DNA of 64,000 nucleotides from Rosa chinensis. Lineage: Eukaryota; Streptophyta; Magnoliopsida; Rosales; Rosaceae. Numbering within the stretch: position 1 is the stretch's first letter; each line of letters begins with the position of its first letter. Positions 34,574 through 46,261 of the stretch are shown one piece after another. The stretch is taken from the NCBI RefSeq assembly GCF_002994745.2, contig NC_037093.1, positions 12,008,400 to 12,072,399 on the forward strand, in the 5' to 3' direction. The notes beneath the pieces were generated by a model. It saw only the letters and a list, made by a program, of their open reading frames with translations, did no database searches and had not been told where the DNA came from. The translations under genes were made by a program, and so were the position numbers.

Positions 34574-37307
34574 AGAGATATGTTTATGGGTTTGTTTTGT
34601 TAGTGAGTTGGTGACTGTTCAATCACAATGATTTACAGCTTGAAAAGGTGAGACAACCAAAGAACGAAGACAAAGACAAGCCCTTTTGTCAAAACTCTTC
34701 ACGTCTCAAACAGATGACCAAGAACAATGTGAGAAACTCTGTTTTCTCTCTATGCTTTTCCTCATTTCATGCGCTCAATTTGTACTTATCTCTTGTGGGT
34801 TTTTGCCTTTTTATCCGATACTGAAATCTTCAATACACATGGTTGGATAATTCTTGATTAGCATAAAGTTTGAATCTTTTACCATAAAGTTTGAATCTTT
34901 CCGAATGTGGTGAGAGAACAAAGATTTTAACGGGAATGATTTTAGAGAAATCCTGTTTTTGATGCTGAGGAGCCCTTTTTAGCAACTGGCATTAGTTAAT
35001 GTAACTTTGATGATCAAAATGAAGAAAAGAAAACTCCTTTTCTGGAAAATTGCCTGGCCAAGACTTTTGAAAAACTTTAGAGCTTATATGGGTGGCTCTT
35101 TTTTGTTGTTTTTCATGTCTTTAAAGGTTTTTACATGGTATTATCCGTTCTTTGCGAGTAGATTTAAATGATAAGTTAACAGAACAATTTGGCAAATTAT
35201 GGAAAACAGGTAGTCAGTGCTAAGCCAATGAAGTCTGACAGGTCAGTGAGTATAGTTAAATATACTTGTTAACATTCTTCCCCTAATTTTGTTTGTTAGA
35301 AGCATGATATTAAAGCCTCTTTCTTTTGCTCAATAGCCATAAACCAAAGACATGTAAGAAGGCCAAAGTCAAAAGCTTATATGATACATCCAAAGCTCAG
35401 TGTTCCGTTCTTGAAAGAGCAAATGAGCTTGCAGCAAACCTAGCACCAGAGTTTCCTAGCCTCGTCAAAGTTATGATGCCGTCACATGTTACTCGAGTCT
35501 TCTGGCTTGTAATCTCACTCACTTTCTTCACAATTCTGCATTATCGTTATATGAAGGCATGAACTACTAGAGTAACTTATATGCACTTAACTTGGGGTTG
35601 TCAGGGTATTCCTAGGTCGTTCTGCCGTGAGCATATGCCAAAGGATGACACAATGATTGTCTTGGAAGATGAAAATGGGGAAGAATACCAAACGAAATAT
35701 CTTGTGGCGAAGGAAGGATTGAGCGGTGGATGGAGAGCATTCTCAGCTGCTCACAAGTTACTGGAGGGAGATGTTCTAGTTTTCCACAAAGTCATGCCAT
35801 CAAAATTGAAGGTAATTGATTGAACCTCCTTGATAAGCTTGGTTCCTTTGTTTCATTGCAAGTGTTTCAATGATACAATTAGTTAATTGACGAATTGTGA
35901 AAGAAATCAAGGCCTTAAAGAAGTGTGATTACTTGCTAACCCAATCTGGTAAATCTCAAGTTGATCAAAATGTTATTTATTTAATTTTTTTTTTGGAAGG
36001 AAAAAAATGTGATTTATTTGTAAAAGATAGTTTTGTGTATTATTCCCCCCATCCCTGATAGAGTCAGCTTTTGGAGTGTAGTGGTTGTTTAACAGTAGGA
36101 ATGTCATTATGACTGCATTGGTGATGATCTTACCTCTGATTTGAAGAAAAAGATAGTATTAGTTTAGTTGGTAATTGATTAATTTTTGAGTTTATCATAT
36201 GGCTTTTAAATTTAGATGTAGTTTCCCCTGATTTGAGATTTGAAGTTAAAAGGGCGAGACTAATTCTCCTTGTTGAAGAATTGTTAATGCTTCTTGTTGA
36301 GTTGAGCCCTTGCATTTATTGTTTTAGATACTAACTGTGGTCGTGGATGCCTTACAACCGTCGCATTCTTTGTTGTTTACTTGGTTTAGGTGTATATTGT
36401 TAGATCAACTGGTTCAGATGAAGTGGATTGCTCTCTTGGTCTTATCAAATTTGATCATGGCATTAGACGAATCAAAGCTAGTAAGTGTTTTTCAAAATTT
36501 CAAAATTCGTCAAATTATTTTGATAAAATGGATCGACAGTAATTGTTCCCCCACAATCATTTCACAATTCATTCAGCAGAAGTTACTGCATGTGAAAGCT
36601 CAAAAAATGGGAAACTGGAACCTATTTCAGTGGAAACTCTGCATGAAAATGTTCAGAAGGAGAACACCACAGCCTGTAATACCATGTCTGGTCCAATATC
36701 AAACCAGTATCAAATAGATAGTGAAGTTCTTTATTCTGAAGTTCTGGATGGAATAAGGCTTTCAGAGTCTGTTATCCCTTTCAAAGAAGTGAGCTGCATT
36801 GAGAACTTTAAGGTCACAGTCAGTGGTTCAATCATAAATGCTGAGATCTCCGAACACCATCTGATCAAGTACTATGAGCTCTGCCGCAGTCAAAACTCAT
36901 TTCTTCATGAGCATATTCTTGAGCGTCTTAACTCCAGTCTGGTTGCTGGAATAATTTCCGAGACGGTAAATCTTTCGGATGCCATTAGAGCCTGCAAGAT
37001 TACTACTTCAGAGTGTGATTTTTGGACTTGGGATAGGACTCTGCAAGCTTCTGAGATGTTAGGCATGAATGTTGGGTTCTTGCGTGCCCGGCTGGACCAG
37101 CTTGCAAGCCTTGCTTCAAAATCAAAACTGTGTAAAGAGGCTAGACTTGCAAGAGACCAAGCAGTAAAGGATATGATAACCTTGGAAGCAAAGCTTGTAA
37201 GAGCCAGAGAGGTCATAAATAGGCTCAACTTTGAGATTGAGAGTCTAAATACAAGTTCAAAGAAGCTTGAGGCTATGTTCAAAGAAGTGGCTAAGGCCCC
37301 TTGGTGA
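34477..37307 (+). CDS. B3 domain-containing DNA-binding protein, array copy C
   Basis: Seven exons: 34477-34527, 34639-34728, 35210-35241, 35337-35508, 35605-35811, 36390-36480 and 36577-37307; 1374 nt, 457 residues, GT-AG throughout. Start MAVVEEHKESSSCPQPK aligns with the MAIV starts of the sisters. The B3 domain is complete (FPSLVKVMMPSHVTRVFWL, GIPRSFCREHMPKDDTMIVL, GLSGGWRAFSAAHKLLEGD), but the usual T-G-G-F-W reads T-R-V-F-W. The C-terminal block (KYYELCRSQNSFLHEHILERLN, LGMNVGFLRARLDQLASLAS) is followed by a long charged coiled coil ending in AKAPW. Intron 1 starts with a CT microsatellite right after the donor. Function is inferred as a nuclear DNA-binding regulator. Confidence 0.92.
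34529..34570. repeat. (CT)n microsatellite in intron 1 of copy C
   Basis: A CT run beginning a few bases after the intron 1 donor site. Its length could vary between alleles without touching the coding sequence. Confidence 0.9.
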
Positions 37308-38200
37308 TGACAACTTCAGTGTATTGTTCTTTTTTTTGTACATCTGAGGAACGCTGAAATTCTACGACTACAAATGTGCCAAAGGTACTAGTTGATGAAG
37401 AAACATTTCATGTCATGAGAATTCAGCTTTTGGAGGAGATACTAGTTGATGAGTAGGAGATTCCTTTGCAGATATCTTGGGATAACATGAAGCGGGGAGG
37501 ATTATTGTAGCATCGAGTTCTCTCTGTCATTTCCAGCTAACATTGGAAAATGATGACTAATTAGTGGAATAGCCAGATATTAACTCTTGTTTTTTAAGGG
37601 GTGAAATTGACACAAGCCCATTGAAAAATTACACATGAAGGGAGGTGTAGTTTGTAAGAAAAAGGGTGTCGATTCCAATCCCTTTTTGTTAACCTAATAC
37701 GCGTTATAAAGTCCTTTGTTTAATTCTATAATTTGGCAAAGCTAGAGGATTGTCAAGATGCACGTCCCCTATTCCATTAATAATGAAAATTGAGTCTACA
37801 AACCACTGAGGGAACAAATGCCCCACAAGAAGAATCAAAAGTTCAAAACAAAACAGGAGCCTCAACCCCCGTAATGGCAGTAGTGGGAAAACTAAAACAT
37901 GTTGCGCTCAGTTTCTTTTCGTTTCTATAATAGTCACTATCCAGTAGTAACTGATTAAAAAAATTGTGCCTCGTCATCTGTTTACAAGTCATATAACCGA
38001 TTACTTTTATCAGTTTATGAAATATTACCTCATGACATCAACAAATTACAAAATAAAAATGGAGAATTTTGAGAAGTTACTTTTAGTTACTTATGTTGAT
38101 TTGGGGCTTGTGGACAAACAGGAACTCAAAGTTGTGGGAAGACACTTCTAGCAGTGCTACGGACATAATGTTCAGGTGTTTATCTTGGCTTGATGAATTC
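37308..38200. other. Downstream region of B3 copy C, no gene
   Basis: Likely 3' untranslated sequence followed by spacer; no coding family recognised. Confidence 0.5.
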
Positions 38201-38229
38201 CAAAAGTCTCGAGCCACTACGTCTGCACC

Positions 38230-38793
38230 GAGATTGTCTACTCTACAGACTTAGAAGCCTGCTAGTTCTGTAGAGTTTAAACTCAATATTGATGGAGCTT
38301 TTATGCCTCAAATGACTAAAGGGGTTATTGGTGGGCTTCTCCGGACATCAAGTGGACAGGTTGCTGCTGCTTTTCAATCTGTCTCTCCGTTTGTTAGTTC
38401 TGCATATCATGTCGAACTACTGGCCATACAAGCAGGGCTGGAGCTTATTAAACAGCATCACTTTCGATCTGTTGTCATTGAAACTGACTGTTAGGTTGCT
38501 GTTAATGATATATACAGCTGCTCTTCAATGCGTACAGTGTATGGCTCCCTCATTGAAGATATTCAAGAGACCTTGAAGAGTCTGCAGCCTGCAGCGAGTG
38601 CAAATTTGCTATGCTCCTCGTACGTGCAATAGGGCAGCTCATAGATTAGCTAGCTTAGCTTTTGAGTCTGAGCAATGTCGGTTTTGGCACAACTCAACTC
38701 CAAATTTATATATATTCGGGATTTAATTGAAAAGGAGACTCCCACTCCTACTTTAATCTAATAAAGCTCAGTTCCTTTGCCTTCAAAAAAAAA
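38230..38793 (+). mobile_element. 5'-truncated LINE 3' end (RNase H) with poly(A)
   Basis: The frame FKLNIDGAFMPQMTKG then VIGGLLRTSSGQ, VELLAIQAGLEL and VVIETDC matches the RNase H-like domain of plant LINEs. A TAG follows ETDC, and later frames continue the domain with stops. An AATAAA-like signal (taataaag) at 38760 and an A run at 38785-38793 end it. The insertion lies between B3 copies C and D. Confidence 0.85.
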
Positions 38794-39154
38794 TTACGAA
38801 ATAACCGATCCACCACATACCAGTCAAAATTCATGTGAATCATGGGTCCCTTCCACCTCTTGAAGAATTATTATATCAGAAATGGGTAATTATTTTTATG
38901 GCCTCGAAGTATTTGACATGACAATTGTCATGTGGTGGTCCAACTTAATAATATCATTCGAATTTAGTAACTATCTTTTATGTAGTAAAAAAAATAAAAT
39001 TAAATTAAGAGACCAATCAAAGACAAATACAAGTGATATTGACAAATGACATTAACCTAGACCAGCACGTCTACTATGATCCGGACCATATAATAATTTT
39101 CCATTGGGAACCCACGTTTGTACTTTTTTTTTTTCTTACAATGACAGCCCACAT

Positions 39155-39216
39155 TTCGGAAACGGCTCCATTTTAAAAATTTGAATCGAACGGGTTCTTC
39201 ATCTTCCCCCTCCCAT
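39155..39216 (+). promoter_or_regulatory. Shared promoter block, B3 copy D
   Basis: The words cggaaacggctccatttt, then aatttgaatcgaacgg and ttcttcatctt with a C run recur in the same order before copy E (51707-51810). It lies 55-115 bp before the start codon and probably forms the core promoter and leader. Confidence 0.5.
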
Positions 39217-39268
39217 TTTATTATTGCGCCTATTCAGTCTCTCAATCTTTGACTCTTGAGTCTTTACC

Positions 39269-42200
39269 ATGAGTGAGACACAGAGACTCTCAATGGCTAT
39301 TGTTCCATTCCAGGAACACATACCCTCTTGTTCACCCCCCAAGGTCCCCTCTTGTCTCTCTTCTTCTCTTCTAGATGATAATATGCTTATGGTTTTGATT
39401 GTTACCTGTGTGTCTAACTGGTTCAGAATGATTTGCAGTTCAACACTGAGAGGCCACTAAAGGAGAAGGAACATGTTTTCAGGGACAAGTCTTCATGTCT
39501 CAGAGAGATAACCAACGTGAGCTTTCCAACTCATGAGCTCTATTTTTACTTATTAATTGCCCAAAAGTTTGGAACTTTTTGAATCTGTACGCAGGATGAT
39601 GTTAATCGTTTCTAATAATTTAATAGTTGAAATGGGTTTTAAGAAAAAGTGTGAAACTTTTGGTATTGATTTGAAAAATTTAATGCCCAAAAAGATATAT
39701 AGCCTTGGTGTGACTTTCAGCTTGATATGCAGTATGGATTCATTTGTGACCATGTTTGATGATTGCTTGCTGGGTATTTGAATTTGTCTGGGATATTTTG
39801 TCTTTGATGAATTTGATGCTAATAATATGAAGAACGAATCATATGAAATAGTTTCCGACTTTCTGAAGTACCTGTTCTGAAGCTCTACTGTTGTTTGAGT
39901 CTTTTTGCTCGTCTTTTCCCGTCTTCTGTGCTGCCAAGTTTGTGATGCTTCCTTCACTTTGGTGTTTGATGAAGAATCTGTTCGAAGACCACAAAGTTGA
40001 TTTATCAAAATCTGTCCTCCTTTCACTCCATGACTCTCTTCTCATATTGATTATGCTTCTTATTTTTTGGTCTGTGATTATGCTTCTTTCTTGAAAATTT
40101 CTTTTACAACGGAAAGATATAGTAATTATTAGAGTGGTGTGAGTTAAAGTTATACCATGTTTCTTAAGAAGATGGAGTAGTAGTAATGCTTAGTTGTTGT
40201 GGAAGAACTTTTGTAGAAGATAAGTGTGCGTGCGTGCGCTGTATCCGAATTCAATCACTTTAATGCTATGGGCCTAAACTCTATTGGCCTCATTCTACAA
40301 CTAAGATTGAACGAAACTTCAATGTGCTTTAAATTAGTTTGTTGTTCTATAATCTATTTAGGGGCCTGGCATTGGCTACTGTGTTTTAGTGAGTTATTTT
40401 TAAAGGCCTGCGTTGGCTTTGTTTTTATTCTTTTTCAGAGGAGATCATACTGGTATCCACATCGTGGCTTACTTATCTTCTTTCAATTTATTCTAAGATC
40501 ATATTCAACAAATAGGTTAGATTTGGGATTGAAAATATTCAATTTTAACTAGTAAGGTAAAATATTCAACTCTAGCTATTATAGGGATGCTGTTGGAGTT
40601 GGAGACTTGGAGTTTTTTAAGGGATATAATATATAGGATGTTGATTATTTGATTCCAGAAAAAGGAGTTTTTGGGAAGCTCTTGGAGTTGCTCTAACATG
40701 TTGTTGATGTCGTGGTTTTGAAATCTTGACTCCTTCCCTCATATATCACTTCATGGTAACCTACAAGTGGGAAGGCTGACCTGTATTTTTTTTTTTTTTC
40801 CTTTTCCATCTTTCATATGAGGAGGATAGCCGATAAGTGATTCAAGCTTATGGGCCTGAGTAGTGATTAACAATGTTGTACCCACCTATAGGTCAATGTT
40901 TTGGTGTATATTTAGCAGCAGTTTATCTCTCTCTTTTCATTTTATTTTTTACATGTGGCTTGAGTTTTCTTTTTCTTCGTTGTCAATAATTTAGATGCTC
41001 AATTAACTGAACAATTTTGCATATCCTGGAATACAGGTGGTCAATGCTAATACCATGAAGTCTGAAAGGTCTGTGAATTATGTTCCTTATATTAATCTGT
41101 ATTTTCTAATCAATTTTTTTTCTTAGAAAGTAACACTGAACCCTCAATCTTTTGTTAATAGTGACAAACTGAAGAGATGTAAGAAATCTACTGTAGAAAG
41201 CTTGTATGATACTTCCGAAGCTCAGTGTTCTGTTATGGAGAGAGCGAAGAAGCTTGAAGCCAATCTAGCACCGGCGTTCCCTAGAGTGGCCAAAGTTATG
41301 CGCCCGTCAAATGTCACTGGATGCTTCTGTCTTGTAGACCTTCCTCACACTCTGCTATTTACTATATCAGGGCTTGGACTACTAGGTTGATATACTTAAA
41401 TGCACTTCAATTCGTGTTTTGCAGAATCTTCCTAAGAAATTTTGCGGTGATCATTTGCCAAAGCAGGATACAATGATTGTTTTAGAAGATGAAAGTGGGA
41501 GAGAATTCCAAACGAAATATCTTGTGGGAAAGGCTGGACTTAGTGCTGGATGGAGAGGATTTTCAATTGCTCACAAGTTATTGGCTGGAGATGTTGTAGT
41601 TTTCCAGCGAGTTACTCCTTCCAAATTTAAGGTAACTGATTGAACCTTCTTGATATGTTTGTATGGATCCTTTGTTGATTGCAAGTTCCACATCCTGACT
41701 CATTTGGTTAAAATTTGATGAATAGGGAGAGTAAGGCCCAAGAATTTGTTATTTTGCTGTGCTAACCCAGATTGCTGTTCTCATAGTGAAGTATATATGG
41801 AGATAGATGATAGGTTCTAGCTTGATATAACTTGTTAGCCCATTCCCTCACAGCTTAAGCATTTTGGGGTGTAGTTCCACGCTTGTAAGGCCATTTTGCG
41901 ACTCTGATAATGATCCTGATAAGGATACTTAACCTGTGATTTGAAGGAAAAAATAGGGTTAACTTGGTTAGTTGTTTAATCTGCGTTATCACACATCTCC
42001 TAAATTAAGGAGTCTCTCCTGAATGGGCAATTGAAGAAAAAGGAAAGACTGACTCTCATTAGTGAATAACTCTAATGCTTCTGGATGTTTACTGGTTTTA
42101 AATATAGTGGAGTTGATGAGTTATGCTAGTAGAAACTACTGAGTGTTGGATTATGAAGGAGTTATATTTTAGTATGAAATGTTAACCCATTTAAACCATT

Positions 42201-43098
42201 TTATTCTTCTAATGGTTTACATTTTTAGGTGTATATTGTTCGATCAAGTGGTTTAGATGTGGCAGATTGTGCTCTTGGCCTTGTTAAATTAGATGCTGGC
42301 ATCAGACAAATGGATACTGGTAAGTTCCTTCAAAATTCCCGAGTTCTGTTGCTAAATTGCAAAACCAGTCATTGATCCCCCCTCTACCATTTCAATGATT
42401 TAAATCCTCCAGCAAACTTTACTGCATGTGAAACTGCAAAAGTGTCCATTCCTCGTGAACCTATTCAAAAGAAGAACACCATAGCCTGCAATACCTCATT
42501 GGCTCCAATGTCAGATCGCTCTGGAAATGATGGTGAAGATTTTGGTTCTGAAGTTCTAGATGGAATTAGGCTTGCAGAGTCTGTTATCCCTTTCAAAGAA
42601 GTGAAAGGCATGGAAAACTTTGATGTCATTATCAATGGTTTGGTCCTAAATTCTGAGTTTTCAAAGTACCATTTGACCAAGTACTATGAGCTCTGCTGCA
42701 GTCAAAGCTCATTCCTTCATAAGAATATTCTTGAGGGTCTTAACTTCAAACTGGTTGCTGGAATAATTTCTGAGACAATCAATATTTCAGATGCCATTAG
42801 AGCCTGCAAGATTACCACTTCAGAGTGTGATTTTTTGACTTGGGATAAGACTTTGCAAGCCTCTGAGACGTTAGGCATGAATGTTGGCTTCCTGCGTACC
42901 CGGCTAAACAAGCTTGCAAGCCTTGCTTCAGAATCAAAACGATATAGTAATCTTGATGGAGGCCGAGCAGAAGGGGAAGTAAAGCTTTTGGGGAAAAAGG
43001 AGACCACAACTTGGTTTGATTCTGAGATTGAGACTCATAATTTGTTGTCTGAGAGGCTTAAAGCTATGTTCGAAGAAGTGGCCAGGGCCCCTTGGTGA
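39269..43098 (+). CDS. B3 domain-containing DNA-binding protein, array copy D
   Basis: Seven exons: 39269-39343, 39439-39516, 41037-41068, 41162-41333, 41425-41631, 42229-42319 and 42413-43098; 1341 nt, 446 residues. The first ATG (39269, context ACCATGA) adds MSETQRLS before the MAIV start at 39293 that aligns with the sisters; either may be used. Intron 2 is long, about 1.5 kb. The B3 domain is present (FPRVAKVMRPSNVTGCFCL, FCGDHLPKQDTMIVLEDESG, GLSAGWRGFSIAHKLLAGD), but the conserved Trp of G-F-W-L is Cys. In the C-terminus the family block is kept (KYYELCCSQSSFLHKNILEGLN), while the start of the coiled coil (YSNLDGGRAEGEVKLLGKK) is shorter and unlike the sisters. This copy looks the most diverged of the intact ones. 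Confidence 0.9.
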
Positions 43099-43099
43099 T

Positions 43100-43650
43100 G
43101 ACAAACTTCAATGCTGAGGCTACATGATGAAGATTTTTGTGTCATTTGTGTTTGGCATTTTTGTAAAGGCTATGCATACCAGCAGTTTAGCTATCCTGAT
43201 TCTGTGTCGAGTATGTTAACTATTGAATAGAACTACGAACAGGGTAATGGTATCTCAGCTAACTTAATTTACTTTCGTAGTGTTAAAAGTTATTTTCCAT
43301 TTCAACTCAGAATGCATAACTAGTTCGAGACTAGAAGTCAGTACGGTACTCAAAAAAAAAAAAAACTAATGCCACTTAGACCAAATGGTATTGGGCAGTT
43401 ATTTTTTTGGTATGCAATTCTCATAAATGTAATGGTAGTAAGTTCCAAATACCAAGCCACATCATCTATTGAAGGACATAGATTTCAATTGTTCTACACG
43501 GATCAAAATTTGCACTAATGTGGTGTGGTTGCCGTTGGCCTAAGAAAGTGCATGAAGTAAATTTTGAACTTCTGAAATTGCCTCCGATTCTTTTGTGATC
43601 TTCCCATATTACCCATGATAAAGAAAAAAATACAAAATAAACATCAAATT
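43100..43650. other. Downstream region of B3 copy D, no gene
   Basis: Probable 3' untranslated sequence and spacer with an A run at 43350. No gene is seen. Confidence 0.5.
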
Positions 43651-43653
43651 TAA

Positions 43654-44083
43654 GAACAATTCTTAGGTTCACCCCTTGGATGAATAAACATATTCACCCT
43701 CTCTTGGATTTAACACATAATTTTTTTTTTAACACATAATAACATTGTAATTTTCTAATCCAACCATCCATGTTGTATAACGTAATACAAAAATTAATTA
43801 TGTAAAAAATCAATCAAATTGAATACCTTTTAGTTATTAATTTCTATGAAATATATGGACGGTTCATCATAATAGTAGTAAGTGTTGTTAGAAACATCAA
43901 TTTGTTTGATTTAAGTAGATAATTAAACGATTTCCAATTCGATTGATTTTTTACAGAGATGATCTTTTAAGGCTAATTTAAGATATGGGTCATTGGATTA
44001 TAAATTTATTAAGTAGAAGTATGTTAATCGAAAATGGAGGTGAATATACTCGTTCACCCTATGAGTGAATCTAAGAATTGTCC
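43654..44083. mobile_element. MITE with terminal inverted repeats of about 45 bp
   Basis: The left end acaattcttaggttcacc...atattcaccctc is mirrored at the right end by gaggtgaatata...gggtga..gaatctaagaattgt. The interior of about 340 bp is AT-rich and non-coding. Target duplication is unclear because the right end was later used as the insertion site of a SINE. Confidence 0.8.
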
Positions 44084-44088
44084 GAAGT

Positions 44089-44285
44089 AACCACTGCAAG
44101 TGGCCTAATGGTTCTTGCCTAGTTGAGTGTGCTCCCCAACTTATGTTCAAACCCCGAAGCTGTCAAAGTGGCCAGACACTGTGCTGCAATGTACAGTTGG
44201 AGCATTTCACATAAGCCGAATGGTTTTATCTTGAGCCTAAGAAACCTTTGAGTTCCCCTTGACAAAATAAAAAAGAAAGTCAAAA
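44089..44285 (+). mobile_element. tRNA-derived SINE
   Basis: It is flanked by a 16-bp duplication with one mismatch (aagaattgtccgaagt at 44073-44088; 44286-44301). TGGCCTAATGG (A box) and GTTCAAACCCC (B box) lie about 40 bp apart near the 5' end. The 3' end is A-rich (acaaaataaaaaag). The duplicated target is the terminus of the adjacent MITE, so the SINE came later. Confidence 0.85.
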
Positions 44286-44860
44286 AAGAATTGTCCCAAG
44301 TGTAATATGATACAACACAGAGGAGAAAGAAATATCCATGAGTATAATTCTATGATTTAAATACTGCCATAGGGGTCCATTGTAAACAAATTAAATCTTA
44401 AAAGTAACCAATAAACGAATATTATTGTAAAGGGATAGATGGTTATGCATAGCCTTAGCCACATATCCGATATGGTTTACGTACACATATAGAATGTAAT
44501 TTTGATATCGCAACAAACACCATTTTCTGTATGTGCGGGTGCGTTTGTCCGAGTATGTGTGTGAGTTAATACAAGCGAAGTATAAGCATGAGTGTATGAG
44601 TTCTCTGAATGAAGTTTAACCAAGCCCAGTATGAGTATAAATTGGAACAAAATTGTATCAAATATATGTAAACGATAAAAAAGACGCTTTGCAAGTGCGA
44701 ACACAGTTCTTTCACACGAGCGAAGCACAATCTCTTAGGAATATGTCAAATTTGAATTTGAGGGATGACGTGGAAAATTTTACATTATTTTACAATTTCT
44801 CATCTCCAATAGATATGTCAAATTAAATAGTACTTTATTATATCTTATATATATATATAT

Positions 44861-45708
44861 GGGGGCGGATCCGTGGCATCACAAATTATAGTTAAAATTA
44901 TACTTCAATTACCAATCATTAGATTAAAAGATTATCAATGGATGAGATTAGTCATAAAGAATATATCATTACCTATTATTTTTGTTTTGTTTTCTTTTCT
45001 TTTTAATTAATTAATCAAATCTATTTATTATGACTTAATAAAAATCAATAATTGCTATTCTGATTTGGAATACAATTAAGGAATCAAATCTTTCAATTGT
45101 TTTCCTATTGAAACTCATCTACTGCTCAAAAAAGAACTGATGAGGCGTTTGACGAAGCATGATGAAAACTGATTGAATTCTCTAGCTCTTTCTCACCTTT
45201 TCTTCATCAAGATGACAGAGCAAAATCAAGAGTCATCATATTTTCATTGCATATTTCCAATAGGTTACCCTTAATTTTTATTTTTTTTTTCTGTTTGCTC
45301 TAAATATTGTACAGTTCATGCCATTTGTTGATGATAAACATCAGGTCTCATGATATCTAGTTGACGTTGTGTAAAATTCTTTCATGTTCATTTAGTTTGT
45401 TAAAGTTTTCATTTAGTTCATCAAAGGCCTCATCTGATCGATTTCTTTTTCTTTTTTGATGAGTTTCAATAGGAAAACAATTGAAAGATTTGATTCCTTA
45501 ATTGTATTCCAAATAAGAATAGCAATTATTGATTTTTATTAAATCATAATAAATAGATTTGATTAATTAATTAAAAAGAAATTAAAATAATAGGTAATGA
45601 TATATTATTCTATATGGCTAATCTCATCCATTGATAGTCTTTTAATCTAATGGTTGGTAATTGAAGTATAATTTTAACTATAATTTATGATGCTACGGAT
45701 CCGCCCCC
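44861..45708. mobile_element. Long-TIR (Mutator-like, non-autonomous) element
   Basis: The element starts gggggcggatccgtggcatc and ends with its inverse, gatgctacggatccgccccc. The inverted repeats run on for roughly 250 bp on each side (to about 45120 and from about 45460) with few differences, leaving a unique centre of about 340 bp without coding potential. Both flanks carry tatatatat (44852-44860, 45709-45717), fitting a 9-bp Mutator-type duplication, but in simple sequence. Confidence 0.85.
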
Positions 45709-45717
45709 TATATATAT

Positions 45718-46254
45718 AGGGTTAAATACTATTTACTCCTTGAACTTTCAGGAAAAAAAACAGTTCAGTCCCTGCCTTTTCAATTTCACACGTTTACTCC
45801 CCCATCTCTCAATTTTGAACCAATAGGTCCATTCCGTAAAAAAAACTCTATTAAAATGTCTATTATACCCTCAGTTCATCTTTTTCTTTTTCTTAATTTT
45901 TTTTTTTTCCTTTTCTATTTATCTCTTCTTCTTCCACCTCTCTTCTCCTTCAACATCAAAATTTCTAAAGTGACCAAATCAATCCGAAACACAAAACCTC
46001 TCTTCATCTGCTCAATCAAAAAAAGGAAAAAGAAAAAAACAAAAACAAAACAAAAGAGAAAAAAATCTTTTCAAAAAAAATTAATTAATTAATTAAAAAA
46101 TTTGAGGGTAGAATAGACATTTTTGGTCAGAGAATAACAAATTGGACCTATTAGTCCAAAATTGAGAGATGAGGGAGTAAACATGTGAAATTGAAAAGGC
46201 AGGGACTGAACTATTTTTTCCCTGAAAGTTCAGGGAGTAAACAGTATTTAACCT
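45718..46254. mobile_element. Inverted-repeat MITE abutting the long-TIR element
   Basis: The left arm gggttaaatactatttactcc..ttgaactttcagg..cagtccctgccttttcaatttcaca..tttactccc is matched inverted at 46130-46254. Arms are about 150 bp and the centre is AT-rich. It is embedded in the same TA run as the preceding element. Confidence 0.8.
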
Positions 46255-46261
46255 ATATATA

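Noticed and set aside
40226..40552. 108-codon ORF inside intron 2 of B3 copy D
   Set aside because: It lies within the long intron, is rich in hydrophobic residues from T-rich DNA and lacks any motif.
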